A stretch of DNA of 64,000 nucleotides from Datnioides undecimradiatus (GCA_008933995.1 WARS01000052.1:5270001-5334000), one strand, 5' to 3'. Shown: positions 13,501 through 36,480, numbered from the stretch's first letter. Translations and numbers: made by a program. The notes: generated by a model not told the origin, from the sequence alone.

Positions 13501-16500
13501 TTTGGTATTCTACAAAAAACAACAACAGTCTGACTCATGATCATCAGCCCCCTCTCTGTGCAGGCCTGATCCACAGCTGTAAATTTCAGGAGGCCTGCCC
13601 AATCGCCAGCAGTGACGTCCCCCTGCTAGCAGGAGCCCCACTGGCCAATCCACCCCTTGCCATGACCAATCTCCTACACAAACATCCAGAGCCCATAACC
13701 ATAAATCCCACCCCAGGAAACACACCCCAACCACAAGCTTGCACAAAAACATCCTTCAGTATCACAGGGGAAAGTTACTGCCCAACAAATCTCTCCTTTC
13801 TCTCTGCTAAGAGCAACAGGCCATTAAACCATTTTGTGTTAGAATTCTGCTTTTCTCTCAATTGAAGGCACCACCCGCAAGTGGCCACTTCAGCTGGCAC
13901 AGGGGTACTTGTGTGGGAAGGGGAGAGATTTGCGGTGGCCATTGCTTGATATGTTTTTTAGAGAGTGGTGGTGGCTTTTATGGACAATAAATAGGGTTTT
14001 AAACACGCCAGGAATATCAGGCCAGTATGTCAGATTTAGTGAGACTAAGGGACATAGATTTAATCATTTTCAATTCACCCCACAAAGCTTAACATTTCTA
14101 ATTTATCACATACAAACCTTTTTGAGCAGAAAGGAAAACAAGTCGACGTGCAAATACTTTTGAGTGAAAGGTAAACAAGGCCCTGTAAGATATGACACTT
14201 TTTGGACATTTTCAAAAGCTGTTCTAAAACAGAGCCTGCACTACTGACAACAACACAGTCACAGAATGATGCTGTGAAACACAGAACAATGCAGTTTAAC
14301 TGGAGTATTGCCAGATCTTATCAGAGTGACATGATGACACTGCCAGCTGAAAAAAGCAGCACAGTTTTCATGGTGAAACAAGAACTTGTGAGTCAGCAAG
14401 ACATGTTCCTCTTCATTTAAAGACATTTAATGCTTCCTCTAATGCAGCTGCAGAAGACCCTTTTCTCTAGCATGGTGGGAGGTAACATGTTCTACTTTAT
14501 CTGTGGTAAATAAGCTTTCAACCACATGCTCCTCAACTATGCTGTGAGATGTTTGCTCTACTCTGGAGTGAAACTGTAAAAGGGCTGGTGTGAAACACTT
14601 TTGTTTTTCTGCTCCACCTGAGGCTAAAAGGCTAAAATAAGGAACCCAGAGTCTCTTGAGCAAAGAAACCTAGGGAGAAATAGATTTTCAGAGAAGCTGT
14701 TGTTGTAACAGAAGACATTTTGAAGTTAAACCTCATCCTGTTGAGCCCGGTAGGCCTATATTACTCTTCATTATTTCCACCACACATTTCTCAACATACT
14801 TCCTTGACTTTTTTGGCCTGATAAAGAGGGTAAACCACATTTTGTTTTGTTGAAGTACATCTATAAAAGAAAAATATGAAATTTGTTGTTTTTGTGTGGT
14901 CAACAAAAAAAAACCAAAACAAGCATGCAAAATGATGAAGAAACTTGTGCTTAGTACATGAGCTTGTGCAACAAAAGCATTTTGAAAAATGACTCTTAAT
15001 AGGACAAGTGAAAGATCAAATTCCTTTAAGTAGAAACGTTGTCACAATCAGGTTGTGATTCCCCCAGGGACCAGTCAGTCATGTAACATAGATATACTGG
15101 CATTATTTGTCTGTTACAAGGACTGCGTCTGTTCTCCTGAGGTATTTTCCTGGGTTTTCATAAAGACTGGGCATTTTTTTTCACTTTTTCTAAGCTAAAA
15201 TTGTTTAAACTTCAGACAACCTTGACTACATAGCTTCTTGTGAGTTTTATTTAAGACCAGCTGGATTATTTTTGGAGGAGTTTTCATAGTCAATCTGCCT
15301 CACACCTACCATTAGTCTATTGAAGCACTATAGCTACAAGTGATCATTTGTTCTAAAGGAATGCAGAGTATGCAGGAGGGTAGGGGGATGGGAGGGGGAC
15401 AGCAGCCCGGCTGTGTGTCGAGGACTTCTTTTTCATCCTGATTAAAACCATTAACCAAGCTGTCTTCTGCAAAGAAAGACTCAAATAAAAGTTTAAGAAT
15501 GAAGAACATGTCCTGACTATTTTATTGCATCTGTTTTATTATATTGGCCTTGAAGTGCTATACAGTTACTAGTCTTGTACCATGACACTTAAGTCCTTGT
15601 AATGTTGACGATAGAGGAATTTAACTTTAACTGGGTGTAATTTTAGTTAAGAGAAAACAAAACATATTCCAGCGTGAGTCTAATTCACTGTTAATGACAA
15701 TTACATATTGATCCCACAATAATCTACTGAGTTTGATGTGCCACTATTTAATTGTGATTTTGTTCATTTTTTTAACAGCAGACATTGTGGGAACAGAAAA
15801 ATCTTTAAAGGTCCATTTTGTGTTTACAAGCTGAGTTCTCATTAGGAAAACCCTGCTGTTTTGTCCCATTTCAAAGCAATAACACATTTGCAACACTACT
15901 TGCTGCCAAAAAGAGAAAAAAAAAACATGTTTTTGTTATTTACACTTTTGGGTCAAAGTTTGAGTGAAATGTGATGGTTAGGTGATCAAATGAAATCTTG
16001 AGTTTAATGCAGAGCAGAGACAGGTTAAAGTTGGTGACTGGGACAGCAGTCGCCCACTCAGTCAAAACTCATGCAGCCTCACATTCTTTTCTTGGGTTAC
16101 ATTCTTCAACAGCTTGAGTTTTGTTGGGCAACAATTCTTGCAAGCACCATGACCAGGGCCCCAGTTATTAGAGAAAGTGTAAATCTACACCTAAATCTGA
16201 CCCTGGGGAATCTATAGGTGTGAAGTTGTGCGTGTGAATGTGGTGCATCTACTTAACTCTCAAGCTAGTGGTCACTGATTGAGTTCCTGTCTGCATTTCC
16301 AACAGCCAAACATGCTGCTTGCTTGTGCCTGCAGCATTAAACTGGCAGGTGCCTTGAGTGGGAAAAATAGGCATCTTCCAAGCTAAACTCTACATTCTCT
16401 CTGTAGAAGGGGCTATGAGAGACACACATGGAGTCAAACCTGCCTCTCCGCATTGGGAAAACAACCCTTCCAGATCGCAACAGGGCACACGCCTTCAAGC

Positions 16501-19434
16501 CCCCCCCCCAAAAAAAAGCCATGAAAAAAGCATTGTGTTGGTTTCACACAGTACTCCAGTGACAGACCTCTCCAAATATGAAAAGAATAACACGAGAGCT
16601 GGCATGTGCCTGGCTAACCCCCTCCCTACTTCCCTCACAACCTTGTTCCTGCAGCTTTTCTCAACCACATGGAGACCTGTTACCGTCACGCTATTTACAC
16701 TTTCAGACATAGCTAACACAAGCAGCTAATCACAAAATACTAACACTGAATGGAAGACGACAGTAACCCTGCCCCAGCCCAGGTTATCAGCTCATCTCCA
16801 CTGATTTTACTCTGTATTTATTATAGTACAACTGATTGTCAGTGGGAAAAACACATTTTTAACTGTAAAACATTTTTAATTAAATATAATCTAACAAAGA
16901 TACTGTGGTGACTGTTTTAAACTTCTAATATGGAGATCACTCACTTGATTTTATTCAGCATTAGTTCATCTTACAGTATATGCTTTTACCAAAATAGAGA
17001 CATGGAGTGTTTTAAATCAGTCAAAAACAGACTTTAGCTGTTGGTTTTTACAGACCTCTTTGTTAAATTTCACCTGATGAATTTCAGTTCTGATGGTGAT
17101 ATATTTCTTTTGTGGCTGCTCACTTAGCTTTAAAGTAACGTGGTTAATATTTGACGATTTTCAGTTAGCTGTTACTGACAGTTTCAGATCACAGTGTATA
17201 ACTCCAAGCTATGAGGACTGTTGACAAAATACGTTTGGTTTAAACTGTGACTGTTTTACCGGTTAGAAATGAGAATGACTCAATGTTTACTTTTGACTGG
17301 ACAGCAATCCACATTAGCAATAGCATCCTGCATGAGTTGTTCCACCAAAACCACTTGTGTCAGTGTATTTAAGAAAAAGAATAACAAAAATAAACCACTA
17401 ATCCAAATGGAGAATAACTGTATGACATTATTGGGTCATACAGTATGATTTCATACCCACCTGTTGAATATGAGCCACTGTTAACTGGGAGCAAATATCC
17501 CAAATGTTTTTGTGATGGCTCAAAGAAACACCCAGCATGACACAAGCCAAGGCTCACTCACAGAGGCCTCACTCCTCCAGCCAGAGGAATGGCTAAACAA
17601 CTTACTCCCACTGCCAGACCTACAGTTGGACCCCAGCATGTGTGAGTGTGTGTGTGTGTGTGTGTGTAGGTGTGAGTCTTTAGCAGAACAGTAGGAGTAC
17701 TAGCGGTTGCAATAGTGATAGTCCCACATTACTGACTTAAATTTAAACATAACAAGAGAGAATATATAGCTAATTTACAATAAATTATCGTGTACCGTCA
17801 AGTAAATCTCTAAGCTTCATCTGGAGAAAAGAAACAATTTCATGATGTCACACTATGAACTTAAAATCCTGAAAGGTAGCACTTTGTTAAACAATTCATA
17901 GAGTAAGTGATTCATACAAAAAGAAAACACATTTAGCAATGATGAATGAAAATAATATATGACATACAGTGACTGATTATTAGCGTATATGCTCTGGTGA
18001 AACCTAATTTAACACATCAGGAGCTCTGTGTGGGTAGGATGAAGTGTGCGCCTGCTAACAAGAGCAAAGCCACCAATACCAAAAGAGAAAACACAGATAG
18101 AAAGCAAGTAACCTGGGTCTATGGTGCTCGTGTGTGTAGCAGAGCGCCTGTGTGTAGTTGTTAAAGTACTAACAACATTGCAAGCACGCCGACCTGTCAG
18201 CAGTGAGGCTGTTATCACACTATAAACTGACACTCCACAGGTGGTTCTGCCTGTCTGTAGTGACGACCAGCTTCAGGCTTTAGTTATCCATCTGCAACAT
18301 CACAACTAGACACAGAGCCTTACATTTAATCCCAAACACTTTGCTGTGCCATAAGTGCAACTACTGTATATTGAATGGGTGTTAGCACAAAATCTGTCAA
18401 ACAGACAATGTCTAATATACTTTATATATTAAAATGTTTACTGTTAACACCATTTACCAAGCTTAAGGTATGTTTACTCATTAGTAACAACGGTTTCAGT
18501 GAACAACTGAGAAAAAAAGGCAACATGACATCTTGTCAATACATTCTCAATGTATCTGCAATGCAATTTGCTGGCAGAGAACTTTAACTATCTACAGCAT
18601 CATTGGTAAACATCAGGTAATAATGTCAGCGCCTCAGTCCAAAGAGCAAGGGTTTCTTTCTAGACAAATTGCCAGCAGTTCCACAAGGAGAAATCATTTC
18701 TAAAGGAGATATATACACAGACAGTAGACTCTATAGACCAGAACGCCATTCTGCTAATAAACATGTTTGATTTTAATTAAAGGGCTTACTCAAGTGGAAA
18801 AAGTCTGCATTTCTTGTTCTCATGATATGACTGTTGCTCTTTCAATCATCACCTTAATGCAATGCATTCTCCACGCTATCTGGGGTTTATGTAGAGTTTA
18901 TATAGGATATCTAAAAAATCCAAAAGAAGTAGAAATATGCAAGTGTAAAGTGAAGCAGGCAAAAAAAATGCGATAAGAGAACTGTATCAAATACAACCCA
19001 TAGATTTCACTGAAAATGCAATACAGATTGGGGGCAAAGAGTAAGATGTATTTTCTTTTGTCACTATGTCATTTTATGATGTTTCACTTCCCTGACCTCC
19101 ACAGCTCCTGCACAAACACCTCCACATTCCAGCTCCCCCTGAACTCACCTTTACAGTGAAAAGCCTCCTTGAGGTTGAGCAACACGTCTGCAAACCATCG
19201 TACATCATTCACCAATTGCATCACATACTCCGGGTCCACTCCTGGTGCCCCCACGAGGTGAGATGTTAGCCCCATGCTGCTCAGCGGATTGGGGTTCTTG
19301 GAGCTTCGACCCATATCCCAGGTCTTGGTGGATCCGGCAGACAAAGATCCTGTGTGGGGATTGGCAAAATGTCGTGGTAGACCCTGGGTATGCTTAGTCC
19401 CACTGCCACCACTGCTACTGCTCTTCCGTAGCAT
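289..19434 (-). CDS. arhgap29: Rho GTPase-activating protein 29-like, N-terminal part (partial, runs off left edge)
   Basis: Eleven coding exons, read right to left: 19434-19149, 7932-7789, 3916-3820, 3556-3484, 3227-3167, 2576-2427, 2207-2143, 2050-1940, 1317-1237, 796-629 and 426-289. All join in phase with GT/AG borders and give 458 residues. Recognisable pieces are DPEYVMQLVNDVR (exon 1), ERLAELLRVLK (exon 2), ALLYAKAWSKYIKDLL (exon 6), ARKNELDKLRKDIKEQW (exon 9), NKQLEKKRRLEEEALQK (exon 10) and REMVFQCDLTLKAV (exon 11). These match the N-terminal region and F-BAR domain (from about residue 225) of ARHGAP29 better than GMIP or ARHGAP45. The family goes on to a C1 and a RhoGAP domain that inactivate RhoA; those exons lie left of position 1. 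The start at 19434 is supported by an in-frame stop at 19462-19464. Which teleost paralogue (a or b) it is cannot be decided here. Confidence 0.9.
1488..1541. repeat. (TG)27 microsatellite in arhgap29 intron 8
   Basis: An uninterrupted 54-nt TG dinucleotide run, reading CA on the transcribed strand, between coding exons 8 and 9. It explains the Thr-His repeat open frame translated from this place. Confidence 0.97.
3423..3442. repeat. Poly-A tract
   Basis: About 20 consecutive A on the plus strand in the short intron between arhgap29 coding exons 4 and 5. Confidence 0.9.
6688..6709. repeat. (AAAC)n microsatellite
   Basis: Roughly five tandem AAAC units in arhgap29 intron 2, within about 3.9 kb (3917-7788) that contains no other feature I can support. 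Confidence 0.85.
7933..19148 (-). other. arhgap29: arhgap29 intron 1 (11.2 kb), no coding exons seen
   Basis: This intron separates coding exons 1 and 2 and is many times longer than the other visible introns of the gene. I found no credible exons on either strand; open frames here lack family motifs, splice context and codon conservation. It holds a short TG run (about 17646-17667), a C9/A8 homopolymer junction near 16500, and an AT-rich inverted repeat at 13248-13280. Non-repetitive blocks around 12.2-12.5 kb and 13.5-13.9 kb could be regulatory but show nothing decisive. Confidence 0.6.
13248..13280. repeat. Perfect AT-rich inverted repeat, 15-nt arms
   Basis: Arms 13248-13262 and 13266-13280 are exact reverse complements around a 3-nt spacer. 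A degenerate half copy of the same unit precedes it at about 13223-13250, so the block looks like a local tandem and inverted duplication. Confidence 0.85.
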
Positions 19435-19525
19435 CCCAGCAGCCACTCCAGCTGCCACCCTTTACAGGGGGTACAACAGGCCAGCTAGCCCCTGAACTCA
19501 CCGAGCTGCCCTGGTCCCTGGATGG
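19149..19525 (-). other. arhgap29: arhgap29 first coding exon with short 5' UTR
   Basis: A splice acceptor (pyrimidine-rich tract then AG at 19527-19526) begins this exon. It carries 91 nt of 5' UTR, then the ATG at 19434 and 95 full codons plus one base. The encoded N-terminus is rich in Ser and Gly and low in complexity until the conserved block near residue 70. The donor after 19149 reads GTGAGT. A GTG-initiated extension up to 19458 is possible on paper but not favoured. Confidence 0.7.
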
Positions 19526-19963
19526 CTGAAAGACAGAGAATGATGAGTTAAGATGATATGTGTGATTTTCCTGGTGTCACAGTTTAATATATAAACATAT
19601 ATATATAACTAACTACTTGATGTTTAGTTTATGAGTGCCATAATGACTGCAACGTTAACCAACTGTTGCTGTTAACGGTAGCTAAGTTGGCTTGTTTGCA
19701 ACTCATATCTGTCAAAGCAAAAAAGAGCACTTCCGAAGACTGTCCTAAAAGAGCATGCGAATAAAAATGAACACATTTTTTAAATGTGACGTTCAATCAT
19801 GGGAGGTCCTTAGAAAACTCTCACAACATCGAAAACAACTTTAACATTTCTTTTTCCGGACAGTTTACAATGAGAAGTGATGCTGCTGCCCCGGTAAAAA
19901 CAGTCGACCCGGGTCATAAACTGCTTTGCTGGCACAGCCAAAAAAAACGGCATTTAAACTCAC

Positions 19964-20200
19964 CTGCCCGGCACTTTACTGACATAATGGTCACGATATC
20001 CAAACAAAACTTTGCTCAACGGTGCCTGTGAAAACTCAAAAGCAGTTCCGTTAGAAAAACCAAACTCCAGAAACGCCTGAAAGTTGGCCGCTTTCAGTCA
20101 CTGTACATCGAAAAGTAGCCCACAATCAGCAGCTCTCAAGTCAATCGTAATTTACGAGTCGGTTTGTCACATGACGCCACAGACGTGTATTGATTGGCCA
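19964..20200 (-). promoter_or_regulatory. arhgap29: Candidate arhgap29 noncoding first exon and promoter
   Basis: A strong donor (CAG then GTGAGT on the minus strand) lies at 19964/19963. It would splice to the acceptor at 19526 across a 438-bp intron, so 19964 to about 20150 is a candidate noncoding exon. An inverted CCAAT box (ATTGG on plus) is at 20193-20197, next to CpG-containing sequence. The transcription start itself is inferred. Confidence 0.4.
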
Positions 20201-21480
20201 GATCCTCTCAACAGAATGATAGTGTGATGCCTTCACGTGCCGGCGGACGTTTTGTCAGGTGGTTGAACTGGATTAGTTTTGCACTAATTTACCGGAATAG
20301 TGTAATGCACTGTAATGTATGTATTGAATATGTATTGAAATTCAGAGGAGACGTCATTGAATCAACCTCGTACTCGTATTTTTTTTTCTCGGCTTGAAAC
20401 ACTTACAGTTTAAGAGTGAGCCATCACATTATCATCACTTATCAACGGAAATTGGATTATTCGATGACCTCTGAACGTTCGGAATCATATTTTTCTGACA
20501 TTTGCTGGAATATAAAATATGATATATAGTAGTACTGGGTTACAAATACCTGAATTAACAGGCCTGATTTGTGTGTCAAATGTGCCACAGTTTACGAGTG
20601 TTTTATAGTATAGAGTTCAAAATTTGCAAAATGATAACAGTTTTCGTATTGGGATCATTGTTTCTAGTCACCAAAACGTCGCCTGTGCTAAGGATTTCTC
20701 ATCTCTTTCAATTCTGTTTGATTTAAAAACTTACTATGTAAAACAAGCCTATAGTACCAAATACGGTGAATTCAGTGGTTACTCTTTTGTTTTTCATGAA
20801 CTACTGTGCAATTTCTGTAACTGGGCCCTTGGATGCATGAAGTTATGTTTCCATCTGCAATAAATAGATTATGTTTTTACTTCACAGGCTTAAATGTTGC
20901 AGATTTTTTAGGCGATCTGACCCAACGACAACAAAACATCACTAATTAGGATCAAAGCATCATTTCAGATTCAGGACATGCTTAATGGAATATGCGAAAA
21001 TGTAATATCATGTCATTTGCATTGCTAGACTACATTTTAAAGATTTTTTTTTTTAGACTCCAAAATAAATGATTTGCTTCGTTGCCCTGGTTCATTTAAG
21101 ATACAATCTTGATCAATGGGTATTATCCCATGCACATAAAATAAATCAAAACAAACCACTGGAAGCACTGCTGCCACCTAGTGTACCGATGTAAACATAG
21201 AACACTTACAGCTGGAAAAAGGATGGTTAGGGAATGCTGAATACATACAGTCCTGTAAAAAGAAAACTCCTTAAATCTTTCACAGAAGCATTGTAATTTA
21301 AAGGAAAAGAAAAAGTCTAATTGGGATTATAAGACAGCTGGAGCTGGATGCTTACTACCTTTATAGATTTATAAATTGGAGCTTTTTAGTAGAAAATTGA
21401 GTTTTCTTGTCATGTAGATTGTGTAAACTTAGTGAAAGAGAGAAAAAAAAACACAATTCCCTTTACATGGTTAATCAGTG
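20201..21480. other. Intergenic between arhgap29 and acvr2b, no gene seen
   Basis: About 1.3 kb of AT-rich sequence upstream of arhgap29 and downstream of the presumed acvr2b poly(A) site. Open frames are short and have no recognisable motifs. I see no RNA gene or intact mobile element. Confidence 0.5.
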
Positions 21481-21991
21481 TTTGTCTTTATTTTAATATA
21501 CAAAAAGATGGATGTATTCTCATCTAGTTTATATTTCTAAGCATTTCAACTCACAGATAAAGTTCTCATTCATACTGTTTTAGTGAAACCAATCAACATA
21601 CACCCTTCACACACATACACTCTTCACATAAACAGGGAAGGTCACATGTCAAGCATCCATTCACACGAGAAATGAAGAATATGTTGACTGTAAATAAAAA
21701 AAAAATTTGCTTTCACAGGATTCACACATGGAAAGGAAGAAACCCTTTACATTTGTCAAGTAAATATATACACGATAACTGATATTTTTTTTTCTTTTTT
21801 TGAAGATGAGACTGACTCCATGTTAGTGTTACTAACGAGGTACTGCATGAGGTAACTGGTTTTTCTGTTCAGAAGAGCTGGGTGTAAGACAGCATTTGGA
21901 GGTAACAACCGATCACGGCAGATTTTCATTGGTGATCGTTGTTTTTCTGGCACGACACGTGAAAGCACCTGGGTCACGTTCAGCTCCATCT

Positions 21992-22013
21992 CACACACAC
22001 ACACACACACACA
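21992..22013. repeat. (CA)11 microsatellite
   Basis: A simple dinucleotide run within the presumed acvr2b 3' UTR, reading UG in the transcript. Confidence 0.93.
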
Positions 22014-23608
22014 TTCACACAAGTTCACGGCATTTCTTCTTTTTTTTTCCCCCATCAGGAGGCTTTTACATGTGTCCTCATCAGAACATGATCCAGGTGT
22101 GATGACTTTATTGATCCACATGAGAAAACTGCTAAGTCACAGCAGAGTTGAATGACATAAACTATGATATTCAAGTGACTATTGCTGTATAATAAATATT
22201 GCTGGACCCTGGGACCACGCACATGCCACTGTTTACATGAATCGTAATGGGGCTGTATTATTAATCAATCCTGTGGTTATAGACACATCGATGATTTCCA
22301 AACACTAAAAACACTGTTCTGTATTGACTGATGTCCCCCCCCCCCCCACACGTGCTTCACCAAAACTGCACAGGATCAAGCGTTACAGACCACTGTTAAA
22401 AATCACCATCTTTCCACAGCACTAATCAAAGTACAACAGATGAGCCTGTGTGTTGTCCAACGTCGCTAAACTATCACTGAACAAGTCTGAACATCACATC
22501 AGCGGGTTAATATTGAGGTAATACTGTTCGAACGGGAATTTCCAGCGAGTGGCCAATCACAGAAGCCGCCAGCACCAGACCATCAGGGATTTATTTAATT
22601 TTTTTTGTTGCTGTTGTATTTTTTTCTTTTTAAGTCTGTTTTTGATGATATACACACTAAACTTTCTAATGCAAGTGCTACCTACACAGCTTCTGATCCA
22701 GAGGAACTGATACCATTAATCATAGAAATCAGTAACACAACCACCATTCTTGAAAAATTTTAAGAAAAAAAACAAAAACAAAAAAAATACCTAAATCACA
22801 GGGCTGGTTGTCAAAACGTCTTAAATATGTCGAGGTGGAACTGAGAATTCCCTTTCATTTTCTGTGAAATGAGAATTGTAATGCCCTGATTTTGTAGTCT
22901 GAAAAAAAATAAAAAATAAAAAAAAATCAGATCAGCGTTCGGCAACTGTGTGTACAGGTCTATTTACAAGAATCTGCCTCACTTCTTTTAGGTTTGTACA
23001 GCATTAACACCGTGACAACTGGTCAGGCTCTATTTAAAAAAAAAAAAAAAGTCTCCACAAACAAAGAGGCCCAACTGGCAATAAAATATCTCTACTACTA
23101 AAACACAATAAAATACGTAACACAACTTGATATACATGTAGAAAAAGCCTGAGGTACTTGTCAGAATATCTGAGGTCAGTCTGGAGGGGTAAGCAGCTGA
23201 GGGCTTACCCGGTCAAAAAAAGAAAAACAGAATATTAGCCTCACATAATATCATTAGCGTTATATTAACAAAGAATACATGTACATCTACAAATCCTTGA
23301 GTATCCTGGAATAGTCACAGCAGCATAACGGACATTCAATGTATGGTATTCATGTTATGGTACAACTATGGCATTGCATTTGAGACAAAGGCAACCATTT
23401 GAGCTCTCCTTGCATGATGTACAGTGACTGAGGTATCTGGGGACTGGTGTCCAACTGAGACTATTGAACAAACACCCATGACAATTAAAAACAGACATGT
23501 TGCTTACTCAAGTATGGCCCTCGCAAGGATAAACCCCAACTATCTGTCCATGGTTCTTTCTTTAAAAACGTGCTCTCCATCTTATCCATGTCACATTTAG
23601 TGTTCTTG

Positions 23609-23667
23609 CACGCACACACACGCACGCACACGCGCGCGCGCGCACACACGCACACACACACACACAG
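23609..23667. repeat. Alternating CA/CG purine-pyrimidine tract
   Basis: About 59 nt of nearly unbroken alternating pyrimidine-purine. CA units flank a (CG)6 core at 23631-23642. It lies in the presumed acvr2b 3' UTR. Confidence 0.9.
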
Positions 23668-24603
23668 ACAGTTAAAAATCAAGAATGTGTAACATTGCAA
23701 CTCCAGGCAGCATCCGTCAATGCCCCTGGCACTGGCAAAGGAGTAACTCTGAATTTCTACATTAAAAACAAACAAAAAAAAACAAAACAAAAACAAATCC
23801 AGGAATATGTCCATGATAGCTAGCTGGATAGCTTGGCTCTCAACTTAGAGAAAATGTTCCAAAGAAGCCTACTGAATACCTGAGAGGTAGTTCCCCGGGG
23901 ACAAGACACTTGTCCCAAATCTTCAAAAAGTCCAAAATGTCCAATACAACTGCCCAGCTCCCCATGTTAGCTCCTCCCCTGCGATAAAACAGGTGTGCTC
24001 CGTTCCTTTTTTTTTTTCTTTTTTCTTTTTAATCTTTTCTTGTTTCCCCACTCAGAGGCGTTCACAGGTTTAAAATAAGGGAGCACACTCGAGTTTAAAA
24101 ATCGAGATGCTTCGACCCCTGAGGAAGATGAATATATGTTGTCTAACAGTCTCAAAACGGTTCCTCCGAGGTGTGCAGCACGTCGTCCGAGGTTTGGAGC
24201 AAAGGTTCATTTTCATTTGGCCGCAGACGATCATGACCAAGACAGGAAAACGACAAAGATAACAACTTATGAGGTAATAAAAATAGACTAACACAAAAGA
24301 AATACACGAGGTAATGACAACATTTAAGATTTGACACATGGGTGTTATCAGATGTGCCCATCACATAACTTAATACTACTTCAAAACTACAGCAGATGGA
24401 TGTGTTAGTAAGATCTGACTTTAAACACTGAAAACATTAAAACGGAAAAAAATACCAGTATTGGGATAAAATAGCAGCTGCATTCATGTTGCTAGTTGTT
24501 TCTTTATGCTTTTAAATATTCACGGAGACCCGCTGAGTTTGGATTTTTGAAAAATTAAAAAAAAAAAAAGTCAGGAGCTCAGGTGAAGGATGGTGTCACC
24601 CGT

Positions 24604-34375
<9,772 letters not shown>

Positions 34376-35000
34376 GTTCCGTTTTAAATACAGCACAGAG
34401 ATTTCCCCCACTTTCCGTCGCGAACATTAAAACTCAGGTTGGCCAAAACATCAGTCCAGGATCAAAACGACCACAGGCCTCCGGTCCCTCCGCAGCCTTA
34501 ACCACCACCACAGCGCGTGTCAATAGCCGCGACGCTGCAACAATGTTGCAAGAAAAGATAGGAGCGATTAATTGACTGCCAGACTGTTAGTCCATTAATA
34601 GGTGCGGCATTTCGCATCGGAAGTGGATCCAAAAACCGAATGGGAAGCCGTTAAACCATCCGAGACGAAAGCCCAGCGCTCTTTTTAAGGTTATTCACTT
34701 GAATAGTAGCACCGCTGCATCGGGAGGTCGGTCGGGGTTTACATGCATGTTACTGATCTGTGTCCAAAATGGCTTCTAAATGGGGAATGGGCTGCAAACA
34801 GGGAAACCCGGATGTGTAAACACAAAGAGGGGAATTCAGGCAGCCAGCGAGTGACCTTAACGCGACACCGCAGATCCACGCCTGAAATGACTTTAATTTT
34901 CGACTCGTGACGATATTTATCACGTTATTTTAAAGCACATATGAAAGCCTCGCGTCAGAAACACGAAGCGGTGAAGGATGTGTGTTTTCCACGGTTAGTA
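34376..35000 (-). promoter_or_regulatory. acvr2b: acvr2b 5' flank, CpG-containing
   Basis: The 600 bp upstream of the acvr2b start has clearly more CpG dinucleotides than the surrounding AT-rich DNA. This is typical of a vertebrate TATA-less promoter and 5' UTR. No single start site is identifiable. Confidence 0.4.
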
Positions 35001-36448
35001 TTTGTCCCGATTCCAGCTGAGTGTTATCCACTTGCACTTTCTGTGGTCAGAGTTGGTATTTTAGACTCCACTTTTCGCTCCCGTTCGTTTAGCCCGATGT
35101 TTAAATGAGATTTCCAGCTCGTGCATACTGTTTTTACTATTTTACACCAAGAGGATTGTGCGATATTTATAGGTTATTAAAAAAACACAACTAATTATTA
35201 TTGGAATAATGTGTTGCAGTAGGCTATTTAAACAGCAGACTGAGCTAGACTATATATTTTAATTTTATTTAGAGTTTATCAGCACAATTAGTCAGTATGT
35301 ACACATTTAAATATGAATGTAGATCAGCTCCATCATCATGGAGTGTTTAAGTAATAGTATATCTTTTCTGTTCGTGTCAGAGTGATAAATAGGCTATCTC
35401 TTACAGCCCCACATATAGTAGTAGATAAATTGAGAGGGTTTTTGTCTATCTGAATGATCTTTTATGCATTAGTGGTAGTGCTAAAAATAGCTGACCTAAT
35501 TTGGAGTAAGAGGATACAATAACTGCTATTTAAAATTTATTCATTCTAATTACTCATTTCACCGCCAGACAGTATTAAATATAAAACATCTCACACACAA
35601 CAAAACCAAAATAGAGCCAAATGAATCACTAAGCATTTTTTTATTATTAACAAAAAACAGGAAGTGTATGACTTCAATCTTCCCCAATTTTCAAACTGAA
35701 TATTCTTTTAATAGTGTCCTGGGTGCCAAATTGTCTGTGACATTTTAAATTAAAAGTCTCGAAAGGACTGGTCGGCCTGCCCACTCATCCGGTCTCCCAG
35801 CCAACAGACAATTACTTTTAAAAGTATTTCCATTAAAAGGTTCAAGTTATTTTCCACTGACTCATTGGGTATTTGTCCCTTTTGTAATCTCCCCTCTTAA
35901 GGATAAACACTTACTTCCATTAGAACAAGTAATCAAGCTTTATTATATAAAATAGGTGCATGTATTAATAAAATATCATGGCACATACTTGGCATTGTTG
36001 CATTCAAGACAAGCTCTTTCAAAACCAAAGTCCTTTGTGGAGAATAATAAATCCCATCATCATAGGAAATCAGCAGTGACATTGTTAAAATGCCATTAAG
36101 CCACGCTCTCGCTTTCTCGTCTCTGACATCCAGACTAATGGCATGTTGGTGACACCCAGCCAATTCAAGCAGCAAATGACCTAGGAATAAGGTTAGCCAT
36201 AGGTAATCGCTCTTAAACTAGTGCTGCTGAGTATAACTCAAGACAAAGCATTTCCTCATTAAGCTATCCCATATTGACCCTGTAACTCAATAGAGGCCAC
36301 AAGCGAAACCTTGTAAAGATATGTGATCTGTTGTCATGACAGTTGGAAGAGAAAGCACATGATCGCTCATTAAAGGTCCAAATGCCACAACCATGGTGTG
36401 ACATTTAAAGAATAAGAGCGTGTGAGGAAAATGATGCAGTGGTGCATA

Positions 36449-36480
36449 AATATATATATATTTATATATATATATATATA
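36449..36480. repeat. (TA)n microsatellite
   Basis: AT dinucleotide run, one interruption, ending 40 bp before the hairpin at 36521. Confidence 0.92.

Larger units (their letters stand above)
21482..24603 (-). other. acvr2b: Candidate acvr2b 3' untranslated region
   Basis: The 3.1 kb following the acvr2b stop codon is AT-rich and noncoding. It ends near a minus-strand AATAAA (TTTATT on plus, about 21487-21492). It holds CA repeats, a mixed CA/CG tract, oligo(A/T) runs and a Pumilio-type TGTAAATA on the minus strand (22961-22968). The 3' limit is inferred from the poly(A) signal and was not demonstrated. Confidence 0.45.

Noticed and set aside
16358-16729. 123-codon open frame on plus
   Set aside because: It crosses a C/A homopolymer junction, lacks any domain and sits inside an intron.
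19435-19458. GTG-initiated extension of the arhgap29 start
   Set aside because: Animal genes rarely start at GTG; the ATG at 19434 is in frame, downstream of an in-frame stop, and begins a plausible fish N-terminus.
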